A stretch of DNA of 64,000 nucleotides. Origin: Corallium rubrum. Taxonomy: Eukaryota; Cnidaria; Anthozoa; Scleralcyonacea; Coralliidae. Numbering within the stretch: the first letter of the stretch is position 1; each line of letters opens with the position of its first letter. Below are positions 19,414 to 31,835 of this stretch, one piece after another. The position numbers and the translations under genes were made by a program. The notes beneath the pieces were generated by a model that worked only from the letters and a program-made list of their open reading frames with translations, was not told the origin of the DNA and did no database searches. Where the stretch lies: positions 34,648,128 to 34,712,127 of the forward strand of contig OZ035998.1 of assembly GCA_964035015.1 (NCBI GenBank), written 5' to 3'.

Positions 19414-20289
19414 TTCCCCCAGTTCTTTCTAAGACTTATCCTAAAGACCAACAGCTTCGCCCACTTTACAATATTGTTTCTGATTCATAGCAAAAGTACT
19501 AATTTTGGCCTTCGACGAATTTAATTGTGGGAATTTTATGTCTGACAACTAGTACTTAAAATTCCGTAACAGCAAATCAGAGATCTTTCAATGTTCTGGG
19601 AACGAGAACAAATATCTTCCACTGACTGAAACTCGCTCCAGTTTATGCATTGTGTGTTTTTAAAACACGCAAAAAATGTAAGTACGCGGATGATGAGACT
19701 GGAACTCTCTCCTCTGCAGAGGCTTTATGAAGTTTGATAGGGCTGGAAATGAAGGAAGGCCGGAGGGGGATCGTGCGCGGGGAATGATGGGAAGACGAAA
19801 AAGAAATGAGCCTCTGAGATAATGTCAATATGGCGCCCAAACTCTGTGATGGACTAGGTGCCAGACTCGAGAATTTTAATGTATAATCAGATCTATACAA
19901 AGGTTGGAAATTACTGAACTGTGAATAAAAGACATTTAAATCACTGCCAGACAATTCTCAACTCGGGAATGTTATTGTAACACAAGGACAGGATTTTCCG
20001 GCTTTGAATTATGCAAATAAACAAACGCTAGAAAGTTTATCATTGATCTCAAAAGGAAAACTGTTGTGAACGTAAATCTTATCAATATGTCGTGGAAAGT
20101 TAGCGTTGGGAATATTTAGAGCGCTGCTCGAACTTTTTGGTCCATTCCGCGGGTGGTTTCCGTCGAAGAATTTATAAAAAATAAAATTTGCACTTTATGC
20201 AAACTACGTCGCTATCACCCATGACCAGCGTCCACCGTACGCCTCTGATCTTTCTCTGCCCAATCCTACTTTCGAGTGCGTACGACACA
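19414..20289. other. Intron sequence, nothing recognised
   Basis: No ORF or repeat that I can assign. A short minus-strand ORF (19643-19954) has no recognisable features. Confidence 0.4.
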
Positions 20290-20594
20290 AATTGACAATT
20301 TTTTTCTTGACAAGGAGGCTGGTCATGCTAGCTTTTGAACAAGGACAATTGTTCGTGTGTGTGATCGCCAAGGAAAACTTGACAAAATATTGCGCAGTAC
20401 GTCACTCCGCACTCGTTTACCGAACCTTATTATGCGATCATTGCCGTCAAGGAAAACTTGTCCAACCGTACACACAAGCGATAATAACTTGTCAAGGAAA
20501 TTTGTTGGAAAAGAACTTGTTCATTGTACACACGAGCAAGGAAAGCTACCAAGGAACTTGTCAAGGAAAACTTGGTCGTCTGTGCGGCGTTTTA
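20290..20594. repeat. CTTGTCAAGGAAAACTTG-rich repeat
   Basis: The motif CTTG(T/A)CAAGGAAAACTTG and its complement recur many times (for example 20369, 20447, 20490, 20563). The right part resembles the adjacent fold-back element, so this is probably an older, rearranged copy of the same family. Confidence 0.6.
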
Positions 20595-21036
<442 letters not shown>

Positions 21037-21141
21037 ACATGACTCATTTCGACGTTTATGTACTTCAGCCTTGTTTTAAGTGATCATGTTAACCGTGAGA
21101 TAAATCTGAGAATTTCCTAGCTTATAAGAAAGTGTTTGGCA

Positions 21142-21147
21142 AATAAA
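21142..21147 (+). promoter_or_regulatory. Polyadenylation signal of the ATP synthase c gene
   Basis: AATAAA lies 106 bases after the stop codon, followed by a T/GT-rich stretch. No competing signal is closer. Confidence 0.75.
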
Positions 21148-21389
21148 TGTTTGTTTTAATTTGAGTTTGTGAGAGAACAATGTTTTCACATCTGTATTGT
21201 ATTTCTTGTGCTAAATTATTTACTAACTTTGTTCATCTTGATGAGATCAGTCTCAAAACTGTTGTGAGGTATAACGGGTGTTTATCGCACATGCATGCGA
21301 TAAGGCTGGGCTTTGAAAGTTGGAAACTTTCAACTTCCAAAGCGAACTCAACAATCGCCCGGAGCGGACGTAATGGCAAACAGCCTTAA

Positions 21390-21721
21390 AGTGCCTATCT
21401 CATGGTTGGGGACTTTGAATATTTGTAATCTTTAGATTGTTCTGAGAAAAATTGTAATATATCTTGTCAGACGAAAATTTCATCTTCATGGACTTTTTCG
21501 CTGTTAAAGGTTCCGGAAGTGATGTCAAAGCAGGGATTTAGAAATAGGTTTAATATACACATATTCCTGCTTTGACGTCAAAATGACATCACTTCCGGAA
21601 CCTTTAACAGCGAAAAAGCCCATGAAGATGAAATTTTCGTCTGACAAGATATATTACAATTTTTCTCAGAACAATCTAAAGATTACAAATATTCAAAGTC
21701 CCCAACCATGAGATAGGCACT
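21390..21721. mobile_element. 332-bp near-perfect fold-back, TTAA type
   Basis: Arms of about 150 bp are inverted copies, starting AGTGCCTATCTCATGGTTGG and ending with the complement. The left flank is TTAA (21386-21389) and the right flank is TCAA, a one-base decay. The central loop is ~35 bp. The near identity of the arms points to a recent insertion or continuing arm correction. Confidence 0.88.
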
Positions 21722-22129
21722 TCAATAATTGGGACTTTAAGATGCTAGGACGACGACGGCGGTTAAAAAGCAAGATAAGTTTTACAAATTAAAGAAGTCA
21801 CAGTTAACCAACTATTATATTTGATACTTGAAGGTAGTTTAATGACGTTTTCTAAGGGTTCAGGTTTTTTTTATACACACTGTATAAAGAACAAGTGATT
21901 ACTCTGGGACTAAAAATTATTCATTCTCTTTGTTTTGCAAAAATACTTATTTTGTTTAGAAGGCGTAGTCGTTGAGGTTGACGTCGTAGATTTTAAAGTC
22001 CCTAATGACCCCTTGTTGAACCTCCGGCTCTGGTAGGGTTATTCTACGTTATTCTAAAGTTATTTATGTTATCCAGTATAAATAATGTTATAGTTTTAAT
22101 TTCGTTTATAGTTTAGTTGTAGGACAATA

Positions 22130-22356
22130 CATGGATCGCGAATCTCGACTGCGCATCAGAATGACGCATTCTGAGTCGGGATAAAACTTCATTAACTTTA
22201 TAACCTCAGGCTAAAGCTGCAGTTTTCATTTGCATTTCATTTACATTTCTGAACTCCTTGTACTGAATTCCTCAGCCCAATGTTATAAATTGAAATAAGT
22301 TTTATCCCGACTCAGAACGCGTCATTCTGATGCGCAGTCAAGATTCACGATCCATG
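22130..22356. mobile_element. 227-bp MITE, TA-flanked, family CATGGATCG
   Basis: The inverted ends begin CATGGATCGCGAATCTCGAC and include GACTGCGCATCAGAATGACG. TA flanks both ends, as for Tc1/mariner-type transposases. Related copies lie at 32671-32868 and 34711-34920. Confidence 0.85.
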
Positions 22357-22628
22357 TATAGTGTAGTTTGTACTTCAGTTAGTACTTTTAGCTTACACTT
22401 TAGTTTACCGTTGTCGCAGGATTAACTCTGCGGAGCCCGTGGATCCTTGAAGACTTCTTTTGAATTTTAAGGTCCTGAATAAGGTCTTAATGTACCAACG
22501 TTACTGATTCAGGGTTAACGTCTGCCCCAGTTAAATTTGCAGTGATAAGCACAACTTCAAACATCGCAGTGCCTTTGTTTGGAGGCATAAAGCCACAGAA
22601 TTGAGGCTAGGGGGGACGTGACCACCCG

Positions 22629-23085
22629 AGACGGAGTCGAGGGAAACCTCGAGACTCGAGGGAAAACAAAACTGTTTCGGTGTTTCCCGAGGGAGCAGAC
22701 ATTAAGTGTTTTGTTATATAGCTTGAGTTTCGCTGAATAATTTCGACGTTTATCAAGGGAAAGTACACAAAAGACAAACGCTAAGACTTACCAAAACATT
22801 TCGCCTGGCTCCGTAATTTCACTTCGACCAAACAAATGTAAGTCTCACAACAAAAGAGCAGCAATACATTTCTCCAGTTAATCTTCACACATGCTTTGAA
22901 GACCTATAAATATTTTTTCTTTCATACCAAACAAGCTTTTGTTTATAGGATGCTGTGAAGAGTTCAGTTCTAGCGGGCAACAATTGAAAAATTTATTGAC
23001 CGAGCAGGCAATAAGTTCTCAATTATTGCCCGCTCGGCAGACATTGAAATTTAGCAAAAGTCATGTGACCACAAACCAAAGTAAC
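22629..23085 (+). mobile_element. Composite MITE repeat, copy A (truncated)
   Basis: The left part carries the CGAGGGAAA/TTTCCCGAGGGAGCAGAC block. From 22708 it reads TTTTGTTATATAGCTTGAGT, the left end of the ~420-bp element that is complete at 62664-63082. It also contains the inner palindrome TTGACCGAGCAGGCAATAAG and its complement. The right end is lost near 23085. Confidence 0.75.
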
Positions 23086-23103
23086 AATTACAATTATTCA
23101 CCA

Positions 23104-23293
23104 GTCTAGAACTTATTCAAAAATGGCCGCCGAATTAAAATTATTTTTATACATACATATAAATTAGCCCTTATGAACTCGCTTTCATGTGTGAAATTCA
23201 AAAGAATTTGTGCTTTAAAACGAGGTCATAAGGGATAATTTAAATGCACATAAAAGAATTCTAATTTGGCAGCCATTTTTGAATAAAGGTCTA
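23104..23293. mobile_element. 190-bp fold-back MITE
   Basis: CTAGAACTTATTCAAAAATG at the left is matched by CATTTTTGAATAAAGGTCTA at the right, and the inner arms (GCCGCCGAATTAAAAT against AATTCTAATTTGGCAGCC) also pair. No ORF. Confidence 0.7.
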
Positions 23294-23619
23294 TAACGTC
23301 GGTCGAAAAGCTTTTTCTTTCGTAGTCCGAATCGGTCTGAATTAATCGGTCTGTTTACATGAAAAGTCGGCCTCAAAATTTCAGTTCGGTCTAGCAGGCG
23401 ACATGAGAATTTAGGCCGGCGTGGACTGAATCTCAAGCCGGACTCATGAAAACGTTCTACAGTAAAAACACAACCGACCTAAAGTCAATTTGGGCCGACC
23501 TCGTGTAAACACTCCTTGTCTTGTCTTAAGATCTGCTGCTTTATGTTGCCACATGTCATTGCATGCAGTGTGTTAAACTGAAAAGCATATAACAAATGAC
23601 CTTCCTTCACGGAGGGTTG

Positions 23620-23662
23620 ACCCAAAGCCATAAACATCCTTTGAGTGTTTATGGCTTTGGGT
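23620..23662. repeat. Perfect 17-bp-stem hairpin next to the LINE
   Basis: ACCCAAAGCCATAAACA and its exact complement enclose a 9-bp loop. It lies directly before the 5' end of the LINE coding sequence and may mark the insertion junction. Confidence 0.8.
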
Positions 23663-23667
23663 TAGAC

Positions 23668-26042
23668 CCCATCGCCTCCCAAGATCTATCACAGGGATTC
23701 TTGTAGGTGTTGTATACAGCCCTCCCGATACACCTGCTTTAGATCAGCTCAACTTGATCTGTTATCTCACGGAGAATTTGGACATTATTCGCAACGAGTC
23801 TCCCGATTGCGGTTTAGTACTTCTTGGTCTGAACAGTCATAACTTATTTCAAGCAGTTAACGAACCAACCAGAAACTCTGCCATTTTAGACCTAATTATC
23901 ACTAACATGCAAACTTATTACAATAAACCAGCCATCCTTGCCCCAATTGGAACTTCGGATCACAATGTGGTAAAATGGTTACCTTGCTGTAATAATATTT
24001 GCACTACGCGCCTTAACAATAAGTGGCAACTGCGCCGTTTCCCTCGATCTGAACGCGACGCTTTTGGCCGCTGGTTGACGTTACAAGATTGGTCCTCTAA
24101 TGACTCAAATCTGGCTTCGGTTGAAGATTTATCCATGTCCTTTACTTCAAAGATCTCCCAAGCTATTGACGACTTCTTCCCTCTACGATCGATCAAATTA
24201 CATCATTCGGATAAACAGTGGATTACGGCATCTATTAAAAAACTAATATCAGAGCGCCAACAGGCATACCATAGTGGCAACAGTCATCTTTGGCGACATT
24301 ATAGGAACAAAGTGAAATCAGAAATAATTTCGAGGAAGAAGAAATTTTATTCTGAGAAAGTACAACATCTCAAGAAAACGGACTCCAGAAAGTGGTGGAA
24401 ATATGTAAACCACATCTCGGGCAGATCTAGTGCCTCCTATTCCTCACCTTTTGTTCTTGAAAAGAATGGTATTATTATGTCACCTGATGAACTCGTTAAT
24501 TCGTTGAATAATTTCTTCGTTTCCGTCAATGCTGATATTCCGGCTTTTGATCTATCCAATTTGCCATCTTTTTTACCATCTTCTGATCAAATACCAGCAA
24601 TTTATCCTTACCAAGTCTGAGAAATTACTCAAGCTTAACCCGCATAAGGCGATTGGCCCGGATAAATTACCCCCGCGCATTTTCAAGGATTTTGCTTATG
24701 AATTGGCTGAGCCTATTACTGATATTTTCAACATTTCGTTGAATACTGGCGTCGTTCCAACGATTTGGAAAGCTGCTGATATAATACCAATTCCAAAAGA
24801 GTCACCACCAAAAATTGAAACGATCTCCGCCCGATATCGTTGACGTCCTGTCTATCGAAAGTGCTTGAAGAATTTGTTGCTACCTGGATGCTGGAGGATA
24901 TTCAAAGTAAAATAGATCCCCGCCAATTTGGCTGTTTAAAGGGCACTTCAACTTCAATGTGTCTGCTGGATATTTTCCATAGATGCTTGTCTAGTTTAGA
25001 CAAGCCTGGAAACACCTTACGAATATGTCTTTTGGACTTCAGCAAAGCTTTTGACAGGATTAATCTAAACATTCTCGTCGTGAAACTAATTGATTTGGGG
25101 GTTCGTAGATCCATATTGCCGTGGATTTGCAGCTTCCTTTCAAATAGAAAACAACGAGTGAAGTTGGGGGAGTCTATATCTGAATGGGCCGACGTCAATG
25201 CTGGGGTGCCCCAAGGTACAAAATTAGGCCCAATTTTGTTCTTGGTCATGGTTAATGACCTTGTGCCTCCAATTTGCCAACACTGGAAGTATGTGGACGA
25301 TGTAACAATTTTGGAAGTGATGCCCAGACATGGCCAGTCTATCATACAATCTGATTTGGATCACATTGCTGCGTGGTCTACCTCCAACTATATGAAGCTT
25401 AATCCCAAGAAATGCAAGGAGCTGAGAGTATGTTTTTTACGTAATCCACCTTCGTTGTCTCAATTAGTAATTGACAGTACCCCCGTGGAAGTCGTGGAAT
25501 GCCATAAAGTTCTTGGTGTGCAAATTCAGAATAATCTGAAATGGCGCAATCACGTCGACGCCATCACCAAAAAAGCTGCTAAACGCCTTTATATCCTTCG
25601 TATTTTGCGCCACAGTGCAGGTGTACCACCAAGAGATTTGATAACCATCTATATTGCCTTGATACAATCGATTTTGGAATATGCATGCGCGGTATGGCAT
25701 AGCAGTTTACCATCATTTTTGGCTGATAAAATCGAACAGATCCAAAGGAGAGCACTGCACATAATTTATCCACATATGTCCTATAGAGAAGCTCTTGTTG
25801 CGTCTGGTTGCCCACGACTAATAGATAACAGACAACGTCTATGTTTAAACCTCTTCAATAAAATAAGAAGGAACAGCACTTCACAACTAGCCAGTTTTAT
25901 CCCCAAAACGAGGTCAAGTGCGCATGGTCGACATTTGCGCAGTAATAACAATCTTTCCCTTTATCGGTGTAATACGGAACGATTTAAGCGTAGTTTCTTT
26001 CCTTCGATGATAAGCTATTTCAATCAAATACATAATCCATAA
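23668..26042 (+). pseudogene. CR1/Jockey-type LINE, 5'-truncated, two frameshifts
   Basis: Contains the last part of an endonuclease domain (from VGVVYSPPDTP; EPTRNSAILDLIITN; TSDHNVV), a linker, then a complete-looking reverse transcriptase: NPHKAIGPDKLPPRIFK, RPISLTSCLSKVLEEFV, LDFSKAFDRI, AGVPQGTKLGPILF and the catalytic KYVDD near 25290, followed by the thumb and C-terminal region (EYACAVWHSSLP). The frame changes near 24618 and again near 24825. The endonuclease GDFN motif reads GLNS. The element is therefore dead. Frame segments are 23754-24620, 24529-24843 and 24840-26042. The missing 5' half is typical of incomplete target-primed reverse transcription. Confidence 0.92.
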
Positions 26043-26322
26043 TACAATAATACAATTCATGTATGTCCTTTTTTAGCTCAACTATATGAGTTTTTACAAA
26101 CTGTTTCTTATAAAACTGGATTTTGTAACCGGAACCAGTCCTCCGGATTTCACAAATGTAAATTGCATGCTTGTTTATATATACCAGTACATATTTGCAT
26201 ATTTAATGTTATAGTTAGTCATTTCACAAATACCGATGTAAATATAAAGTAATTCACCATATGGTGCGATTTTATATCTTATTAAACCAACTATTTATTT
26301 ATTTATTTATTTATTTATTTTA
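26043..26322 (+). mobile_element. 3' UTR and ATTT tail of the LINE
   Basis: An AT-rich 3' region ends in about seven ATTT units (26293-26321). Short tandem repeats instead of poly(A) are usual at the 3' end of CR1-group LINEs, so the element very likely ends here. Confidence 0.75.
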
Positions 26323-27040
26323 GGGTCAAGATTAAATGTGGGGTGGGGGTTGGGTTTCAATTTCTTTGATATTCAGGATTATCTCTGGGAACACCGCGCT
26401 GCCAAACGTCTTGCGCATGTGCGCCGTCCGAGTTCGTCCTCGGAAAAAGGGCGGAAAACACTGTAATATTTGGACTGGTCCGAGAGTCCGACACAAAAGT
26501 TAAAATGATAAGCATACTAGGTTGTAACATATTCTGAATTTACCCTTTTTTTAAAACAAAAATGAATAGTTTAATTAAGTCTTCACTGTCTCGTTTGTTG
26601 TTATTTCCACGGCTAGTTCCCACTTCTCTTGCGATGTTTACTCAGCGAATTCACGCATGCGCAAACGTTTGGCTGTTGCGCCAATTATGTGACCAGAGAG
26701 AAATATGGAAAATTGGAAATTCAACTCAAGACTTGTCGTGAACGTATGCCAAATTACAAATATTTTGAATTGAAATATTTTATCACATAACCGAAATATG
26801 AAAAAACAAGAGTGAAGATAGTAAACTCGTATAAAAGTAAGTTGAATATAATCACGGTTGAATGGAATGATGCTACCTTATACTAGAATGGTTTTAATAT
26901 AAACATTCAATGTTTTATTCAACACTATCCAATTACTTAGTTTGTATTTCACTGGTATTTTAACAAATGTCCGTTTGGTTCTGGTATTCATAGGCGTAGC
27001 AGCCTAATTCTGTTTGGGGGGTTTGCCCGAAAAATTTAGG
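26323..27040. other. Intergenic, nothing recognised
   Basis: No repeat or ORF that I can assign. Confidence 0.4.
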
Positions 27041-27048
27041 GTTAAATC

Positions 27049-27218
27049 CAGTGGCGGATTAAGGGGGAGGGGGGCTGACTGGGCTACAGCCAGGGGCCCG
27101 CGGCCTCACGGATCCTAGGAGGGCCCGGGGCCGCTGATAACGTGCAGTGCAAGAAGGGGCCTGGGGGGCCCAATCAGAAATACAGCCAGGGGCCTCAGGT
27201 ACCCTTAATCCGCCTCTG
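27049..27218. mobile_element. 170-bp hAT MITE with perfect 8-bp duplication
   Basis: The ends CAGTGGCGGATTAAGGG and CCCTTAATCCGCCTCTG are inverted repeats of the hAT type (CAG...CTG). The 8-bp GTTAAATC is present on both sides (27041-27048, 27219-27226). The interior is GC-rich with repeated GGGGCC. The intact duplication implies a young insertion. Confidence 0.95.
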
Positions 27219-27794
27219 GTTAAATCGAAATTGCCTGAAATTCCCAGCAGAAAGTGCCCGAATTTTCTTTTTTCAAATATTTTGGGAGGGCAACAAAGAA
27301 TGCATCTAGAGGTCCTGAGACAACACTTAATATCAACAGAATGGAAACAGACATTGAAAAGCTGACAAAAGTTAAGCTAACTTTTTTTAGATTATTTAAG
27401 TTTTTTTTGGAAAGATTATGTACAGTATATGTTTCGGTATAATATATCAATAATATCATGTTTGTGGGGATTTCTTTTGTTCTCACAGGTCCATCAACAA
27501 CTAATATACCTCATTATATTCATTTTTACTAATCCTACCTCTGTTGATGTCAAACCATGTCTGATTAGAACTAATCATAAGGTTTGACGTCAAAGGAGGT
27601 GACAACAAAAGAAATTTCTGCAAACAAAAGAAATTCCTGCAAACAAACAAAATTCCCACAAACATGATATTACAAAGGAATAGCATAAAAGGAGGTGCAT
27701 TAGCTATTAAACGCTTGATTTGGTCATTTAGTAAAATTCCTGAGGGCTGAAATTACTTCTAATTATAGACCCTTTGCTGGCCCTTGGGATGAAA

Positions 27795-27974
27795 TGGGTC
27801 ATTCCAGAAAACATCCACACCTCCCCTACGGAGGAAATGTGAAGTTGACCCCTCCCCCCTTCGGACATCCTAGTACATTTTACTATTATCAGAAGTAGAT
27901 TTACCCCCATCCCCTCTCCGGATGGCACAAATTTCCTCCGTGGGGGAGGTATGGATCTTTTCTGGAATGACCCA
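27795..27974. mobile_element. 180-bp fold-back MITE, TGGGTCATTCCAGAAAA ends
   Basis: Left end TGGGTCATTCCAGAAAACAT and right end ATCTTTTCTGGAATGACCCA are inverted repeats, and pairing continues through CCTCCCC...GGAGG for about 50 bp. A half copy is at 5895-5956. Confidence 0.85.
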
Positions 27975-28131
27975 ATATCCCTTGGGTTATTTGATCCCTT
28001 GGGGTAATTTTTTGTGGAATACCCCTCACTCCAGGTCTATAATTGATAAATATTATACCTCAACTGTAAATTGTCCAGTCAGAAAGCTTGATTTGTACCA
28101 TGTGACCAGTCAATCATCGAATTATGTATCC

Positions 28132-28427
28132 GTCAAATCCAAGCATGCCCATTCCCCCTCCCCCAGGACACTGCTGGGCATGTGGCACATTAGACCAGCT
28201 TCCCAAGGGTGGGGCATTTGCAAACAAATCTTTGCCCAGGGGTAGGGCATTAGATATATATATTAAATTATTTCAATATTCTGAGCCTTGTTCTTTTTTC
28301 TCAGCACTAAAAGGCGATTGGGGAAGAGGCAATTGAGGTGACTGCAGGGAATTAGCACCGTTTTTCAAAAAATTGTCAAATGACTGGGGGTTGGCCCAGG
28401 GAGGGAATGGGCATGCTTGGATTTGAC
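28132..28427. mobile_element. ~296-bp fold-back element
   Basis: GTCAAATCCAAGCATGCCCA at the left is matched by TGGGCATGCTTGGATTTGAC at the right. The inner parts contain GGGGCAT repeats. Confidence 0.8.
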
Positions 28428-28867
28428 TAATCAATACATTACCCCTCACTTCATAGTATTAAAGTGAAATACCCACCACAGTGGGGTACTCGAGTTTGTG
28501 TACCATGTGTGAATGCCACACACTGTCAACAATGGCAGAACAACAAGATGTTTTGCCTGAACATTCAAAGATTGTTTGGTTTCATTAAGAAAAGAGGAAT
28601 TCAGAAAGTACATAGAAAGCAACAAAGAATGCATCTAGAAGCCTTGAGACAACACTTAATATCAACAGAATGGAAACAGACAATGAAAAGCTGACAGAAG
28701 TTAAGCTAACATTCACCCTTGTGTTATTTCATCCCTTGGGGTAATTTTTTCTGGGAATTACTCTCCGAAGCCGGGAAATCCTATTTCAGAGACCATATGT
28801 TTCAAAAATTTCTGGAGGAGGGTATGCCCCAGGTCTGGCCCCCTAGTCAATGCGGTCACAATGTCCT

Positions 28868-28882
28868 CCCCCCCCCCCCCCC
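28868..28882 (+). repeat. Poly-C tract
   Basis: Fifteen consecutive C. Confidence 0.9.
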
Positions 28883-29305
28883 TCAATATTTTGTCTTGCT
28901 GTGGCATTGTGAGGACTGGCAACATAAAATTACATTTCATTATATATCCGCTTTAAAGTTTGCACACTTTCCAGACCATATCTAGCTGATTAGCCTGCGA
29001 ATACAAGCACCTCACGTCGGTACCTGTATTCGGCCATGTTGAACTCAACTGCATCCTTTGCAATTTAGCCACTGGCTGCAAGTAAGGATGATTAGCCCAG
29101 TTTTCTTTCCTTTCCTTTCCTTTTGTAAATATATGCAGCACATTTAGTACAACACACAGTGTGAGTCACTGATTCTGACTTGTACCAAGTAGTTTTAATT
29201 AAGGGGAATTTGCAGAGGCTTGTTAATTTTGATAGTGCATTATGGAATGATCAAACGTCCAGATTTTCCCGCACGTGAACATTCCTACAAAAAGCGCCTG
29301 GGTAC

Positions 29306-29400
29306 GTAGAGTGTAGAGTGTAGAGTGTAGAGTGTAGAGTGTAGAGTGTAGAGTGTAGAGTGTAGAGTGTAGAGTGTAGAGTGTAGAGTGTAGAGTGTAG
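29306..29400 (+). repeat. Perfect heptamer array (GTAGAGT), ~13.5 copies
   Basis: 95 bp of uninterrupted GTAGAGT with no visible mismatch, so it is young or actively slipping. Because 7 is not a multiple of 3, the array is open in a minus-strand frame (HSTLYTL repeats); this is not a gene. Confidence 0.97.
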
Positions 29401-29717
29401 ACTGAAAGCTAGCCTGGTAACCACTAAAAACTTCTGCTTCCTATTGGTAGGGCTTTGGGTATGGTTAAAATGCACGTTGTATTTAAGAAATACCTAGTTG
29501 GTAGCCTGATCCAAACACGACATGGCGAGAAATAATGGTCACGCATGCGCGTAATGCATGCCCACTTACAAAAATTTTGACTAGAAAAGTTCTGCAAGAT
29601 TAATAGGACTTACATAGAGGATGAGTGAAACAATCGTCGTAGCAGTGTCAATTTTTAAATTACTTCAAATGTTTCCATCTGAATCGTATAGTGCACCACA
29701 TCTGCGATATAAATATC

Positions 29718-29855
29718 ATGAGCGATATGCCACAGATATTAAATCCGTTGCGGTTTTTGATATACTATTTTGAGCACAAGTCTAACATAAGCCAATATGA
29801 CGAATACGCAAATTGTACCAACCTTGCTGCTCACGTTATCGAAAATCAAACAGAG
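29718..29855 (+). CDS. Possible first coding exon, unknown
   Basis: From ATGAGCGATATGCCACAG, 46 open codons run to a good donor (CAGAG|GTATAC). The peptide MSDMPQILNPLRFLIYYFEH... looks protein-like, but I know no family for it and found no following exon. It lies inside a stretch whose ends carry CATGGCGAGAAAT inverted copies (29522 and 30123), so it may belong to an element rather than a host gene. Confidence 0.2.
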
Positions 29856-30221
29856 GTATACTATTTCCGTACAAGTTTCGATCTGATTCGGCTACTATAA
29901 AGATCCGTCTTTTCGATGATATTCTTCATTTCTAGCCCGTATTTGTCGTTGTTGCGGTTTTCAATATCAAAGCTTCAGTATTTTCTGATCATCGAATGAA
30001 GATTTCATCCAACATTGCATAAATTAGTTGTTCTCTTTTCTTCTGAACCGCGGAACTGTGACGACCGCACGACATAGGTACTAGCTTAATAGGGCTTTAA
30101 CTCTGCCTCTCTATGTCCACCATTTCTCGCCATGGGGATGTTGTGCGACTTGCGCAAAGCGTAAAAATTATTAATTATTAATTAGCTTTCGAAAGTCGAG
30201 CAACACCCCGAATTGGACCAG

Positions 30222-30563
30222 GCTTTATGAAATAACATGTATACTACGCGAGCCCTGATTGGTCAATTGCCGTGTTTGGATCAGAGTATCCAAACACGGA
30301 AAATTCCCGCCAAAACGATTTTTTGAAAATGTCGGACAGTATATCATATTCACTTGTGATTATTTTATAAAAGAAATACCAAATGGTTTTTTCCGTGTTT
30401 GGAGACTCTTATCCAAACACTTGGGAAATTGCTCGAATTTCGAAAAGCTAAAACCACTCGCCAACGGATCGTGTTTTGTTACGCTTTTCTCCAGTCTCGC
30501 AATTTCCCGCGTGTTTGGATCAGAGTATCCAAACACGGAAAACCATTTGGTATTTCTTTAATC
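30222..30563 (+). repeat. Dispersed repeat, copy 2 (empty site)
   Basis: Counterpart of 18887-19413 without the MITE; a single TTA occupies the insertion point (near 30410). A short third fragment (TCCAAACATGGAAACCCATT) follows directly. Confidence 0.85.
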
Positions 30564-31334
30564 CAAACATGGAAACCCATTAGGTATTTCTTTTATAAAA
30601 TGACCGACAATAAAATAACAGATTTTGTGAAAAAAAAAATAATGATAGGAATACATATTCTCCCAAAATTCTTCAACTACCAATCACGTTTCGTCTACTT
30701 TTCCTCAAACTCATAAACAGCCAATCACCTTGTAACGTCTTGATGACAAGCCGGACGAGCGAAAATCCTAAAATTATTTTGCCGACAAATTCAACAATGG
30801 GAATGTCAATAAAGAAGTGAACTCTGACCATCGAAAACAGCGAATTTATGATTGACAATAAAGCACACTTCAGTAAGAACGCAAATGACGTCACAACGTC
30901 AACTGAGTGCAGAACAGAATAGATTAGTCACCACCGAGACACAGGGAGCCCACTCACTGGCTTTGGGGCGCCTGATATCACGTCAAGGACTGGGGCGAAT
31001 AAGTCAAGCCAAGGGTGGCGGTTAATTGGTGGCCGTCGGCTTCCCTCCCCCCTGGCTTGACTTACTCGCTCCAGTCCTTGGGACCAAATTTACAAAAAAA
31101 AATCGAGCTGAGAGTTGACAACATTTTGAAAGCCAAAAACGATTGTCAGTAAGCAAAAAGTTCAACTAAACCAAACATTTTTTGTACGTTATTAGTGTTT
31201 ACAGCAAAAAACATTTACTGAAAATAAACTGACATAATGCGACTTGTAGTCCAACAAGTACTTGCGACACACGTATAGATTGACTAGTTCCCAGGCGTAA
31301 AATATCGAAAACAACCTCTATCTACCATCCGAAT

Positions 31335-31404
31335 TCCAGTGGCTCAAAGGTGAGAGCGTCCGGCGCTGGCATTCGGAAGGTTGTGGGTTCGAGTCCCGTC
31401 TGGA
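31335..31404 (+). tRNA. tRNA-like sequence (SINE head or pseudo-tRNA)
   Basis: A-box-like TGGCTCAAAGG at 31340-31350 and a perfect B box GGTTCGAGTCC at 31386-31396, at tRNA spacing. A GCTC/GAGC D stem is present, and TCCAG/CTGGA could form five pairs of an acceptor stem. The anticodon arm does not fold into five pairs with a seven-base loop, so I read this as tRNA-derived rather than a functional tRNA. Confidence 0.5.
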
Positions 31405-31797
31405 GCTCAGAGTTTTTGTCTGAGTTCACTTACGGCAACTTGTACAGCAAAAACATACGAAAAAACCCAACATATTTACAGGTTTCTTTTTAAAGGATAA
31501 TTCTGAATGGTTTTATGTTGTATTTGTGTGTTTCTTGAGTTTCTTTGTATTCGGAAAGATGTTTTAACTATCTGTTTTGAGCTTGCTTCATTCGGCAACA
31601 AACACGGCAAAGAAAAAAGCTTGGATTTTTCCACGGAACTTATGTTTCACGCCATAATTTACATGTATTTCAATGTCTTTGAACTTTTTACTTTAAAAAA
31701 GAATTAAATTTTTGTGTAAATGTTTTTCTGAATTCAAAAGTGTTATCGGCGTGAGTTGCCAACACTTCGGGCTACTGAGCGCCGTCCTCAGACACCC

Positions 31798-31803
31798 CTT
31801 TGT

Positions 31804-31834
<31 letters not shown>
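31798..31834 (+). repeat. (TG)n then poly-G tract
   Basis: About ten TG units are followed by seventeen G. Confidence 0.9.

Positions 31835-31835
<1 letters not shown>

Larger units (their letters stand above)
27291..28710 (+). repeat. 92-bp direct repeat pair, 1.3 kb apart
   Basis: 27291-27382 and 28619-28710 are about 94% identical (GCAACAAAGAATGCATCTAG...). Both copies are open in one frame (QQRMHLExLRQHLISTEWKQ), but the frame does not extend to a recognisable protein. The sequence between holds fold-back elements. Confidence 0.8.

Noticed and set aside
29251-29475. Minus-strand 74-codon repeat protein
   Set aside because: It is the heptamer microsatellite read through; three times seven bases gives a 7-residue repeat with no selection implied.
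31335-31404. Functional tRNA gene
   Set aside because: A and B boxes are good, but the anticodon arm does not fold properly; better read as tRNA-derived.
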